From Oscillospiraceae bacterium (lineage in GTDB: Bacteria; Bacillota_A; Clostridia; Oscillospirales; Ruminococcaceae): DNA of 5,975 bases. Position numbers and translations under genes: made by a program. The DNA lies in assembly GCA_017440445.1 (NCBI GenBank), contig JAFSHE010000144.1, positions 1-5,975 of the forward strand, given 5' to 3'. The notes under the pieces were generated by a model. That model searched no databases. It had not been told where the DNA came from and saw nothing but the letters and a program-made list of their open reading frames with translations. Shown here in pieces: positions 1-5,264 of the stretch; the first letter of the stretch is position 1; each line of letters begins with the position of its first letter.

Positions 1-696
1 AATAATGAAAGGTGCCTTGTTGCGGTTTGTAAGCACAGGGTTCTTTGTGTAGCCCTCGAAGGGACCCCATACGGAATTGCTCCTTGCATAGGTTATCATG
101 TGACCGTATTCCGTGCCGCCCTCGGCAGCCATTAGGTAGTAGCCGCCATTTATCTTGTACATGTGAGGGCTTTCGAGATAACGACCGCCCGAGCCCTGCC
201 ACAGACAGCGGCGGGGAGAAAGCCTTTCGCCTGTTTCAATGTTTATCTCACACTGGATAACACCGCTCTTGCCCTCGTCATCTGTGCCGTTGCTCATGAA
301 GTATGTATGACCGTCCTCAAACAGCAGTGACGGGTCGATACCGCCCTGGTCAACGAAGATAGGGTCGCTCCATTCACCGTGGATATCGTCTGTGTACACA
401 TAGAAATTCTGGTGAGTGGTGTCGTTTGTCGTTACCATGTAGAAGCGACCGTTGTTATAGCGGATAGTGGGAGCGAAAACTCCGCCGCTGCTGTTTATCT
501 TTTCCAGCATGACCTGATTTTTGCGGGTGAGGACATAGCCTATCTGCGTCCAGTTTACAAGGTCCTCGCTCTGGAACAGCGGAACTCCGGGGAAATACTG
601 AAACGAGCTGCATACCATGTAGTATTTTCCCTCTGCAAAGCAGACGCTGGGGTCGGGATAAAAGCCCTTCAGTACAGGATTGTTATAGGTAGACAT
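1..696 (-). CDS. GH43-family glycosidase (beta-xylosidase / arabinofuranosidase type), N-terminal part
   Basis: Partial gene: 232 codons run from ATG at 696 off the left edge without a stop. The translation reads as the five-bladed beta-propeller of glycoside hydrolase family 43. It opens with NPVLKGFYPDPSV, as in family beta-xylosidases, and continues with FPGVPLFQSEDLVNW and APTIRYNNGRFYMVTTN. By family alignment the three acidic catalytic residues are Asp15 (general base, in PDPS), Asp121 (pKa modulator, in GIDPSL) and Glu175 (general acid, in YLESPH). EGGTEYGHM follows at 192-200. There is no signal peptide, so the enzyme is probably cytoplasmic and trims imported xylo- or arabino-oligosaccharides. 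The start is fixed by AAGGAG (plus positions 705-710), 8 nt upstream. Family members are usually 300-550 aa, so the C-terminal part lies outside the window. Exact substrate cannot be told from sequence alone; family assignment is secure. Confidence 0.93.
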   Translation of the reverse strand, partial: MSTYNNPVLKGFYPDPSVCFAEGKYYMVCSSFQYFPGVPLFQSEDLVNWTQIGYVLTRKNQVMLEKINSSGGVFAPTIRYNNGRFYMVTTNDTTHQNFYVYTDDIHGEWSDPIFVDQGGIDPSLLFEDGHTYFMSNGTDDEGKSGVIQCEINIETGERLSPRRCLWQGSGGRYLESPHMYKINGGYYLMAAEGGTEYGHMITYARSNSVWGPFEGYTKNPVLTNRNKAPFII

Positions 697-730
697 GTTA
701 TATTCTCCTTAGAAAAGATATTTCATGTAC

Positions 731-759
731 ATTTTATCAGAAATAAGCTGACGTGTCCA
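731..759 (-). promoter_or_regulatory. Candidate sigma-A promoter for the GH43 gene
   Basis: Read on the minus strand, TGGACA (759-754, 5 of 6 match to TTGACA) is followed after exactly 17 nt by TAAAAT (736-731, 5 of 6 match to TATAAT). Transcription would start near 724, giving a leader of about 28 nt with the AAGGAG ribosome site. It lies in the 98-bp gap after the nitroreductase stop codon. The glycosidase can therefore be transcribed independently, though read-through from the upstream gene is also possible because no hairpin terminator is visible between them. Confidence 0.55.
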
Positions 760-794
760 TGCAAAATCTGTCCAATGATAGCATTTTTCTGCCA

Positions 795-1325
795 TCAGTT
801 TTTCCGAAAGCCGTTGAACCATGCACGGCTTTCAAAGGGGAGCTTCTTCGGAGCGTTCACCGCCTCTGCCGCCACTCCCACGGGAAGGATGCAGACAAGG
901 TCATAGTCTGCGGGGACGCCAAGACGGTCAGCAAGCTTTCTGCCGATGTTATCCTCGTCTGTGATGTGTCCCTCGTACCAGCAACTTTCGTAGCCAAGCT
1001 CCTTTATGGCGAGGAGCATGTTCTGTATCGCAGCGGAGTAATCCTGCACACTGAAGCACTTGTCACGGTAGGCACAGACCCTTTTTGTCAGCACACATAT
1101 AAGTGCGGGCGCACTTTCGCACACAGGCGGGTCGATAAGCGCTTTCAGCTCGGAGAGCAGCTGTGGCTCGTCCACGGCGATAAGAGAGGTAGTCTGCTTG
1201 TTGCATCCCGATGGTGCGGCAAGTCCCGCCTCCATTATCAGCCTGAGATGCTCCTGAGGTACAGAGGTCGGCAGATATTCTCCACGGTAGCTGTGGCGGG
1301 TAGTTATGGCTTCATATACGGTCAT
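795..1325 (-). CDS. Nitroreductase-family flavoprotein
   Basis: A complete 176-aa protein of the FMN-dependent nitroreductase superfamily, cytosolic and normally a homodimer that reduces substrates with NAD(P)H. Visible family marks are RHSYR at residues 10-14 (FMN phosphate-contacting arginines), APSGCNKQ at 37-44 (the usual APS-x-x-N-Q flavin loop), the central helix DYSAAIQNMLLAIKELGYES at 95-114, and LPVGVAAE at 147-154, which in the family is followed by a conserved tail (PKKLPFESRAWFN here). Length fits the small ~170-aa subgroup. The start is supported by AGGAG (plus 1334-1338) 8 nt upstream. Physiological substrate is unknown; members act on nitroaromatics, quinones, flavins or other electron acceptors. 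It is divergent from the pfl operon and upstream of the GH43 gene. A link to fermentation redox balance is speculation from position only. Confidence 0.92.
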   Translation of the reverse strand: MTVYEAITTRHSYRGEYLPTSVPQEHLRLIMEAGLAAPSGCNKQTTSLIAVDEPQLLSELKALIDPPVCESAPALICVLTKRVCAYRDKCFSVQDYSAAIQNMLLAIKELGYESCWYEGHITDEDNIGRKLADRLGVPADYDLVCILPVGVAAEAVNAPKKLPFESRAWFNGFRKN

Positions 1326-1346
1326 TGTGAAATCTCCTTCTGACTG

Positions 1347-1364
1347 TGTCCGTTTTTTGACAAT
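1347..1364. repeat. Imperfect direct repeat, copy 1
   Basis: TGTCCGTTTTTTGACAAT. It shares the blocks TGTCC and TTTTGACAAT with the copy at 1445-1461; only the 2-3 nt between the blocks differ. It lies in the predicted nitroreductase leader and its right half is also the left arm of the inverted repeat 1357-1386. Confidence 0.6.
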
Positions 1365-1386
1365 GTTTGGGTGATATACTTGTCAA
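1357..1386. repeat. Inverted repeat TTGACAA-N16-TTGTCAA
   Basis: Perfect 7-bp arms at 1357-1363 and 1380-1386 with centres 23 bp apart, about two helical turns. This spacing is compatible with a dimeric regulator bound on one DNA face. It lies between the predicted nitroreductase transcription start and its ATG, where a bound repressor could block that gene. The binding protein is not identifiable. Confidence 0.5.
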
Positions 1387-1398
1387 TTGATGTGTTGT

Positions 1399-1428
1399 AT
1401 TATATAAATTTTATCATATAGGTATCAG
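1399..1428 (-). promoter_or_regulatory. Candidate sigma-A promoter for the nitroreductase gene
   Basis: On the minus strand a perfect TATAAT lies at 1404-1399. An 18-nt spacer separates it from a weak -35, CTGATA at 1428-1423 (4 of 6). Transcription would start near 1392 and give a leader of about 65 nt containing the inverted repeat at 1357-1386. A competing -35 (TTGACA read at 1386-1381) has no good -10 at the right distance, so the TATAAT-based call is preferred. Confidence 0.4.
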
Positions 1429-1444
1429 AAATTCAACAGAAAAA

Positions 1445-1461
1445 TGTCCTGTTTTGACAAT
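1445..1461. repeat. Imperfect direct repeat, copy 2
   Basis: TGTCCTGTTTTGACAAT, 97-98 bp from copy 1 and same orientation. It sits upstream of the predicted nitroreductase promoter and 122 bp before the pfl -35. The TTGACA inside it has no -10 at a usable distance, so it is unlikely to be just another promoter. Confidence 0.6.
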
Positions 1462-1542
1462 ATTAACGAAAATATCTGGCATTTTTTTAACTATCTCAAC
1501 GGTGAAGCCTTAAAATAAGTTTTTTTGTACGTTTTTATGCTA

Positions 1543-1560
1543 TTACCACCTCTGTGATAA
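1543..1560. repeat. Imperfect palindrome upstream of the pfl promoter
   Basis: TTACCAC-CTCT-GTGATAA: 7-bp arms with one mismatch (6 of 7 paired) and a 4-bp centre. It is centred about 66 bp upstream of the predicted pfl transcription start, a place where CRP/FNR-type or other dimeric regulators often bind. The motif is not a clear match to the FNR, Rex or CcpA consensus, so the regulator is unknown. Confidence 0.35.
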
Positions 1561-1582
1561 GAAGAATTGGAACTTTATTCTA

Positions 1583-1611
1583 TTGACAACACCTTGTATA
1601 TATGGTATTAT
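1583..1611 (+). promoter_or_regulatory. Sigma-A promoter of the pfl operon
   Basis: TTGACA (1583-1588), a 17-nt spacer, and TATTAT (1606-1611). This is a consensus -35 with a 5-of-6 -10 at ideal distance. The predicted start near 1618 leaves a ~100-nt untranslated leader before the pfl ATG. The strength suits an abundant fermentation enzyme. No other promoter of this quality was found within 1718-5073, so the pfl ORFs and pflA are probably one transcript. Confidence 0.8.
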
Positions 1612-1717
1612 ATTTATGGCGAAGATACACAATCTAGTGTACTTCCGTCAACTTCATTCCAAATATAGTGCCGTGGCGGTACAGACATATAATGCCCGGC
1701 TGAAAGGATGTATATAA

Positions 1718-3805
1718 ATGGGCAACCTTACAGAAGGATGGAAGAATTTTGTTCCAGGAAAATGGTGTGACAATATCAATGTCCGTGATTTTATCCAGAG
1801 GAACTATACTCTTTACGAGGGAGACGAGGAGTTCCTTGCAGGCCCCACAGAGGCTACAAAAAAGCTGTGGGCGCAGGTGATGGAGCTTTCAAAGCAGGAG
1901 AGAGAGGCAGGCGGCGTGCTGGATATGGATACAAAGATCGTATCCACTATCACATCCCACGGTGCAGGCTATCTTGATAAGGAGCTTGAGCAGATAGTGG
2001 GCTTCCAGACGGACAAGCCCTTCAAGCGTTCTCTCCAGCCTTTTGGTGGAATACGTATGGCAGAGGCTGCCTGCTCACAGAACGGTTATACTGTTGACGA
2101 TGAGGTCGTAAAGATATTCACTGAGTACAGAAAGACCCACAATCAGGGCGTTTTTGACGCATACACTCCAGAGATGAGGCTTGCGAGAAAGTCTGCGATA
2201 ATCACAGGACTTCCCGATGCTTACGGCAGAGGTCGTATCATAGGCGACTACCGCAGAGTGGCTCTTTACGGTATCGACATGCTGGTTGAGGACAAGAAGC
2301 AGCAGCTTGCTACCGCTCCCGTCCGTATGACCAGCGAGAATATACAGCTCCGTGAGGAACTTTCCGAGCAGATCCGTGCCCTCGGTGAGCTGAAGAAGCT
2401 CGGCGAGATATACGGTTACGATATCTCCAAGCCTGCAAAGAATGCAAAGGAAGCTATACAGTGGCTGTACTTCGGCTATCTTGCTGCCGTAAAGGAGCAG
2501 AATGGTGCGGCTATGTCGCTTGGAAGAACATCTACATTTATCGATATCTACATCCAGCGTGATCTGGAGGCAGGACTTATCACAGAGGAGCAGGCGCAGG
2601 AGTATATCGACCACTTCATCATGAAGCTGCGTCTTGTAAAGTTCGCAAGAACTCCCGAGTATAACGAGCTTTTCTCGGGCGACCCCACATGGGTGACAGA
2701 GTCAATCGGCGGTCTTAACATTGACGGTAAGCCGCTGGTAACAAAGACTTCGTTCAGATACCTGCATACGCTTGATAACCTCGGCACAGCGCCTGAGCCT
2801 AACCTCACAGTGCTGTGGTCTGTTGGACTTCCCCAGAAGTTCAAGGAGTACTGTGCGAAGATGTCAATACGCACATCCTCCATCCAGTACGAGAATGACG
2901 ACCTGATGAGGATAACCCATGGCGACGACTATGCTATCGCATGCTGTGTTTCTTCGATGAGAGTGGGCAAGGAGATGCAGTTCTTCGGTGCGAGAGCGAA
3001 CCTTGCAAAGTGCCTGCTGTACGCTATCAACGGCGGCGTTGACGAGCGCCTTAAGATACAGGTAGCTCCCAAGTACAGAGCGGTAGAGGGCGATTATCTC
3101 GATTACGACGATGTAATGGAGAAGTACGACCAGATGATGTCGTGGCTGGCAGAGCTTTATGTAAACACACTGAATGTTATCCACTACATGCATGATAAAT
3201 ACAGCTACGAAAAGCTTCAGATGGCTCTGCATGACAGAGAGGTAAAGAGATACTTCGCTACTGGTATTGCGGGACTTTCCGTTGTAGCGGACTCTCTCTC
3301 TGCGATAAAATACGCAAAGGTAAAGTGCATCAGGGATGACGACGGTATCGTGGTGGATTACGAGGTAGAGGGCGACTTCCCCAAGTACGGCAACAACGAT
3401 GACCGTGTAGATGATATCGCAGTGCAGATAGTTGAGACCTTCATGGAGAAGATAAAGAGACATCACACCTATCGTCACAGTGTTCCTACGATGTCTATTC
3501 TTACTATTACTTCAAACGTTGTGTACGGTAAAAAGACAGGCAACACTCCCGACGGCAGAAAGATGGGCGTGCCGCTTGCTCCCGGCGCTAATCCCATGCA
3601 CGGACGTGATACACACGGTGCGGCAGCTTCGTTGTCCTCCGTGGCAAAGCTCCCGTTCAAGCATGCACAGGATGGTATTTCAAATACATTCTCCATCGTG
3701 CCTGACGCCCTCGGAAAGAGCGGTCTGTCCATGCTGGAGGAGCTTGACTTCGACCTCGATATATCCGAGGAGGAGCTGAGAAAGGCTGCCGCAGATGTGC
3801 AGTAA
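1718..3805 (+). CDS. pflB: Pyruvate formate-lyase, catalytic-cysteine part lacking the glycyl-radical domain
   Basis: PFL cleaves pyruvate with CoA to acetyl-CoA and formate in the cytosol. Family sequence is continuous from residue 1 to about 668. [17 protein letters not shown] is at 164-180, WVTESIGG at 325-332, and the adjacent active-site cysteines are Cys409-Cys410 in IACCVSSM (E. coli Cys418/419). The conserved [20 protein letters not shown] is at 421-440, and [20 protein letters not shown] at 611-630. A normal PFL is 740-760 aa and ends with the RVSGYAV radical loop; this frame stops at 695 aa. After IVPDALGKS it diverges into an acidic, probably helical tail ([23 protein letters not shown] at 673-695) and a TAA. 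The missing domain is encoded separately at 4021-4263. Start: AAAGGA 9 nt before ATG. Alone this chain would lack the glycine radical and be inactive. Recoding or indel alternatives are given in the findings. Confidence 0.95.
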   Translation: MGNLTEGWKNFVPGKWCDNINVRDFIQRNYTLYEGDEEFLAGPTEATKKLWAQVMELSKQEREAGGVLDMDTKIVSTITSHGAGYLDKELEQIVGFQTDKPFKRSLQPFGGIRMAEAACSQNGYTVDDEVVKIFTEYRKTHNQGVFDAYTPEMRLARKSAIITGLPDAYGRGRIIGDYRRVALYGIDMLVEDKKQQLATAPVRMTSENIQLREELSEQIRALGELKKLGEIYGYDISKPAKNAKEAIQWLYFGYLAAVKEQNGAAMSLGRTSTFIDIYIQRDLEAGLITEEQAQEYIDHFIMKLRLVKFARTPEYNELFSGDPTWVTESIGGLNIDGKPLVTKTSFRYLHTLDNLGTAPEPNLTVLWSVGLPQKFKEYCAKMSIRTSSIQYENDDLMRITHGDDYAIACCVSSMRVGKEMQFFGARANLAKCLLYAINGGVDERLKIQVAPKYRAVEGDYLDYDDVMEKYDQMMSWLAELYVNTLNVIHYMHDKYSYEKLQMALHDREVKRYFATGIAGLSVVADSLSAIKYAKVKCIRDDDGIVVDYEVEGDFPKYGNNDDRVDDIAVQIVETFMEKIKRHHTYRHSVPTMSILTITSNVVYGKKTGNTPDGRKMGVPLAPGANPMHGRDTHGAAASLSSVAKLPFKHAQDGISNTFSIVPDALGKSGLSMLEELDFDLDISEEELRKAAADVQ

Positions 3806-4019
3806 CGAGGATGCAAGGAAGCTTGCCGAGATGCTCGACCGCCTGTGTGCGGAGGGCTCGGCTCATATAAATGTTTCGGCGGCGGTGAATGCCGACGTAA
3901 ACGAAGGCGACATCACGGAAAAGACGGTAAACAGTACGGAGTGCTGCACAGGCAATATGGCATGCAGCATACCGACCCTTCACAGGGGTATCGACGAGGA
4001 TGTTGAGGAGGAAAAGTAA
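3795..4019 (+). CDS. Small 74-aa ORF between the two PFL parts, with similarity to the start of the glycyl-radical domain
   Basis: ATG at 3795 overlaps the pflB stop by 11 nt in the +1 frame, and TAA at 4017-4019 is one base before the next ATG. This suits translational coupling. Codons have the same G/C-rich third positions as the neighbours, which supports real coding. Residues 10-29 ([20 protein letters not shown]) align without gaps to residues 11-30 of the following ORF ([20 protein letters not shown]) with 7 identities and several conservative changes, so it looks like a diverged copy of the domain's beginning. The rest has no RVSGYAV loop, carries a cysteine cluster (CC-x5-C around residues 53-60) and ends in an acidic stretch. 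Ribosome site is weak: AAAGG 9 nt upstream. Its role is unknown; it could be a linker or assembly peptide, a remnant, or an internal segment of a recoded long PFL. Confidence 0.6.
   Translation: MCSNEDARKLAEMLDRLCAEGSAHINVSAAVNADVNEGDITEKTVNSTECCTGNMACSIPTLHRGIDEDVEEEK
4005..4011 (+). promoter_or_regulatory. Strong ribosome binding site for the glycyl-radical ORF
   Basis: GAGGAGG, 9 nt before ATG 4021, inside the last codons of the 74-aa ORF. Such a strong site argues that the radical domain is initiated independently. The same element sits 5 nt before the stop TAA-C, a geometry reminiscent of the prfB +1 frameshift site. Confidence 0.75.
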
Positions 4020-4020
4020 C

Positions 4021-4263
4021 ATGGATGATAACAAGCTTCAGGTAGATAATCTGGTGTCCCTGCTGGACGGCTATGCCATGAAAGGCGGACATCACCTTAA
4101 CGTGAACGTATTCACAAGAGAGACCTTGCTGGATGCACAGGCTCACCCCGAGAAATACCCTCAGCTTACCATCAGGGTATCGGGCTATGCGGTGAACTTC
4201 ATCAAGCTGACCAAGGAGCAGCAGGATGATGTTATCGCAAGAACGTTCCACACAAAGATCTGA
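4021..4263 (+). CDS. Stand-alone PFL glycyl-radical domain (GrcA-like subunit)
   Basis: An 80-aa protein equal to the C-terminal domain of canonical PFL. Residues 8-31 (from [13 protein letters not shown] to NVNVF) match the strand and helix before the loop, HPEKYPQL is at 42-49, and the radical loop RVSGYAV at 52-58 has Gly55 as the radical site (E. coli Gly734). The family ending [19 protein letters not shown] follows. It is shorter than E. coli GrcA/YfiD (127 aa), which replaces this domain in oxygen-cleaved PFL. Here, unlike E. coli, the large PFL chain has no domain of its own, so this ORF should be essential for activity. ATG 4021 is chosen over the in-frame ATG 4000 because GAGGAGG is 9 nt upstream; ATG 4000 has only GAGG directly against it. 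PflA would abstract the Gly55 hydrogen. Identity is very secure; the separate-subunit interpretation depends on the frame being correct. Confidence 0.9.
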   Translation: MDDNKLQVDNLVSLLDGYAMKGGHHLNVNVFTRETLLDAQAHPEKYPQLTIRVSGYAVNFIKLTKEQQDDVIARTFHTKI

Positions 4264-4268
4264 CAGAC

Positions 4269-4294
4269 GGCGGGCGCAGTTTTCTGCGTCCGTT
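4269..4294 (+). terminator. GC-rich hairpin between glycyl-radical ORF and pflA (attenuator or mRNA-stability element)
   Basis: CGGGCGCAG (4271-4279) pairs with CTGCGTCCG (4284-4292) across a TTTT loop: nine pairs with one G-U, extendable by two further G-U pairs. There is no long T-run after it (TTTCGG follows), so it is a poor intrinsic terminator. More likely it partly reduces transcription into pflA or protects the upstream pfl message, consistent with the activase being needed in small amounts. The hairpin is directly visible; its function is inference. Confidence 0.5.
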
Positions 4295-4316
4295 TCGGTG
4301 TTTTGAATAACCATAG

Positions 4317-4323
4317 GGAGGTG
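4317..4323 (+). promoter_or_regulatory. Consensus ribosome binding site that decides the pflA start
   Basis: GGAGGTG is fully complementary to the 16S anti-Shine-Dalgarno. The in-frame codons 6-9 nt downstream are ATC (4330) and ATT (4333); there is no ATG, GTG or TTG at proper distance. GTG 4321 lies inside the site itself and TTG 4303 lies upstream of it. Confidence 0.7.
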
Positions 4324-4332
4324 GATATCATC

Positions 4333-5073
4333 ATTACAGGAAAGATACATTCCACTGAGAGCTTTGGTACGGTGGACGGGCCGGGAATACGCTTTGTAGT
4401 CTTTATGCAGGGCTGTCCCATGAGGTGTAAGTATTGTCATAATCCCGATACATGGGAGCTGTCGGGCGGGACAGAGATGACTGTTGCGGAGCTTCTGACA
4501 CAGTATGAAAGCTGTAAGGAGTTTTATAAAACGGGCGGGATAACCGTCACAGGCGGAGAGCCGCTTATGCAGACAGATTTCGTGACCGAGCTGTTTGAAG
4601 CGGCAAAGCAGCGTGGGATACACACATGCCTTGATACCTCGGGGATAACCTTTACGGCGGAGAATACAGAGAAATTTGATCGTCTTGTAAAAAGCACAGA
4701 CCTTGTATTGCTGGACATAAAGCATATCGACAGCGAGGCGCACAGGGAGCTTACGATGCAGGATAACGGGAACATCCTGACATTTGCGAAGTATCTTGCC
4801 GAAAAGGATATCCCTGTGTGGATAAGGCATGTGGCGGTGCCTGAAGTCACCATGGAGGAGGACGCACTGTATCGTCTGGGACGCTTTGTCGGAGGTCTGA
4901 AGAATGTGAAGGCGCTTGACGTGCTGCCGTATCATGACATGGGAGTACCGAAGTATAAGGCTATGGGCATTGAATACCCGCTTGAGGGAACACTTCCTGC
5001 AACGAAGGAGCAGACTCTCCTCGCAAAGAAGACAATACTCAGAGGTATCAGGGATGTCCGCTCCGGGGTATAA
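4333..5073 (+). CDS. pflA: Pyruvate formate-lyase activating enzyme (radical SAM)
   Basis: A radical SAM activase that installs the glycyl radical on PFL using SAM and a [4Fe-4S] cluster. Numbered from ATT 4333, the cluster motif CPMRCKYC gives Cys28, Cys32 and Cys35 (CX3CX2C). ESFGTVDGPGIRFVVF at 9-24 is typical of PflA, the SAM-binding VTGGEP is at 72-77, and LDIKHID at 127-133 and DVLPYHDMG at 196-204 are conserved. The start at 4333 gives MTGKIHSTESFG and 246 aa, equal to E. coli PflA. It requires an ATT initiator, 9 nt after a perfect GGAGGTG. Usual start codons in frame are TTG 4303 (256 aa, no ribosome site) and GTG 4321 (inside the ribosome site); both add residues atypical of the family. 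The frame is open back to the TGA of the radical-domain ORF. It is probably co-transcribed with the pfl ORFs. Function is certain; the start is not. Confidence 0.95.
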   Translation: MTGKIHSTESFGTVDGPGIRFVVFMQGCPMRCKYCHNPDTWELSGGTEMTVAELLTQYESCKEFYKTGGITVTGGEPLMQTDFVTELFEAAKQRGIHTCLDTSGITFTAENTEKFDRLVKSTDLVLLDIKHIDSEAHRELTMQDNGNILTFAKYLAEKDIPVWIRHVAVPEVTMEEDALYRLGRFVGGLKNVKALDVLPYHDMGVPKYKAMGIEYPLEGTLPATKEQTLLAKKTILRGIRDVRSGV

Positions 5074-5160
5074 ATTTCTTTAATATATAAAAAATAGTCA
5101 AAAAAACACGGTTGAATTTTAACAATTTAACGATTTTTAGCTTTAAACCAGTAAAATATA

Positions 5161-5189
5161 TTGACAGTAAATCGTCAAAGTGTTATAAT
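5161..5189 (+). promoter_or_regulatory. Consensus sigma-A promoter of the DAHP synthase gene
   Basis: TTGACA (5161-5166), 17-nt spacer, TATAAT (5184-5189): full consensus, preceded by an AT-rich tract that could act as an UP element. The predicted start near 5196 gives a ~70-nt leader. An inverted repeat TTGAC-N8-GTCAA (5161-5178) covers the -35 and much of the spacer and could be an operator. GTCAAAG recurs at 5174-5180 and 5198-5204. No leader peptide or T-box was recognised in the short leader. No clear terminator for the pfl operon was seen between 5074 and 5160. Confidence 0.85.
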
Positions 5190-5264
5190 AGGAAACGGTC
5201 AAAGAAATGCAGCGATACAGAAAGATACCGTAGCATAAAGTGAAAAAAGGGAGAGAACCAAACC

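Larger units (their letters stand above)
1326..1717. other. Divergent intergenic region between nitroreductase and pfl operon
   Basis: This is 392 bp of AT-rich DNA without a convincing gene on either strand. It holds the leader and probable promoter of the nitroreductase gene on the minus strand, a long direct repeat pair (TGTCC...TTTTGACAAT), a TTGACAA/TTGTCAA inverted repeat and an imperfect 7-bp palindrome. It also holds the strong pfl promoter and a ~100-nt pfl leader. The leader has two small hairpins (TACAC 1626-1630 with GTGTA 1637-1641; GTGCCG 1668-1673 with CGGTAC 1677-1682) and ends in the ribosome site AAAGGA (1703-1708), 9 nt before the pfl ATG. No known riboswitch class was recognised. 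Confidence 0.8.

Noticed and set aside
753..1343. Long plus-strand open frames opposite the nitroreductase and GH43 genes
   Set aside because: They are antisense shadows: the minus-strand frames have clear family motifs and ribosome sites, while the plus-strand translations are low-complexity without recognisable domains.
1357..1380. Plus-strand TTGACA with TATACT as a second pfl promoter
   Set aside because: The spacer is only 12 nt, too short for sigma-A, and a much better promoter lies at 1583-1611.
1509..1527. CTTA-AAA-TAAG followed by a T-run as a terminator
   Set aside because: The stem is only 4 AT-rich pairs and no gene ends nearby on the plus strand.
4261..4335. Read-through of TGA to fuse the glycyl-radical ORF with pflA
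   Set aside because: The shared frame is probably coincidental: pflA has its own perfect ribosome site, the intervening translation is not family-like, and no selenocysteine-type element was recognised.
2075..4935. Several long minus-strand open frames opposite pflB, the small ORFs and pflA
   Set aside because: These are shadows created by codon bias of the real plus-strand genes. The longest crosses three plus-strand genes and an intergenic hairpin and has no coherent protein character.
5096..5140. AT-rich near-palindrome around GTTGAATTTTAAC as a terminator or Rex site
   Set aside because: Pairing is weak and AT-only, there is no GC stem, and it does not match the Rex consensus TTGTTAAANNTTTAACAA; AT-rich sequence makes such matches by chance.
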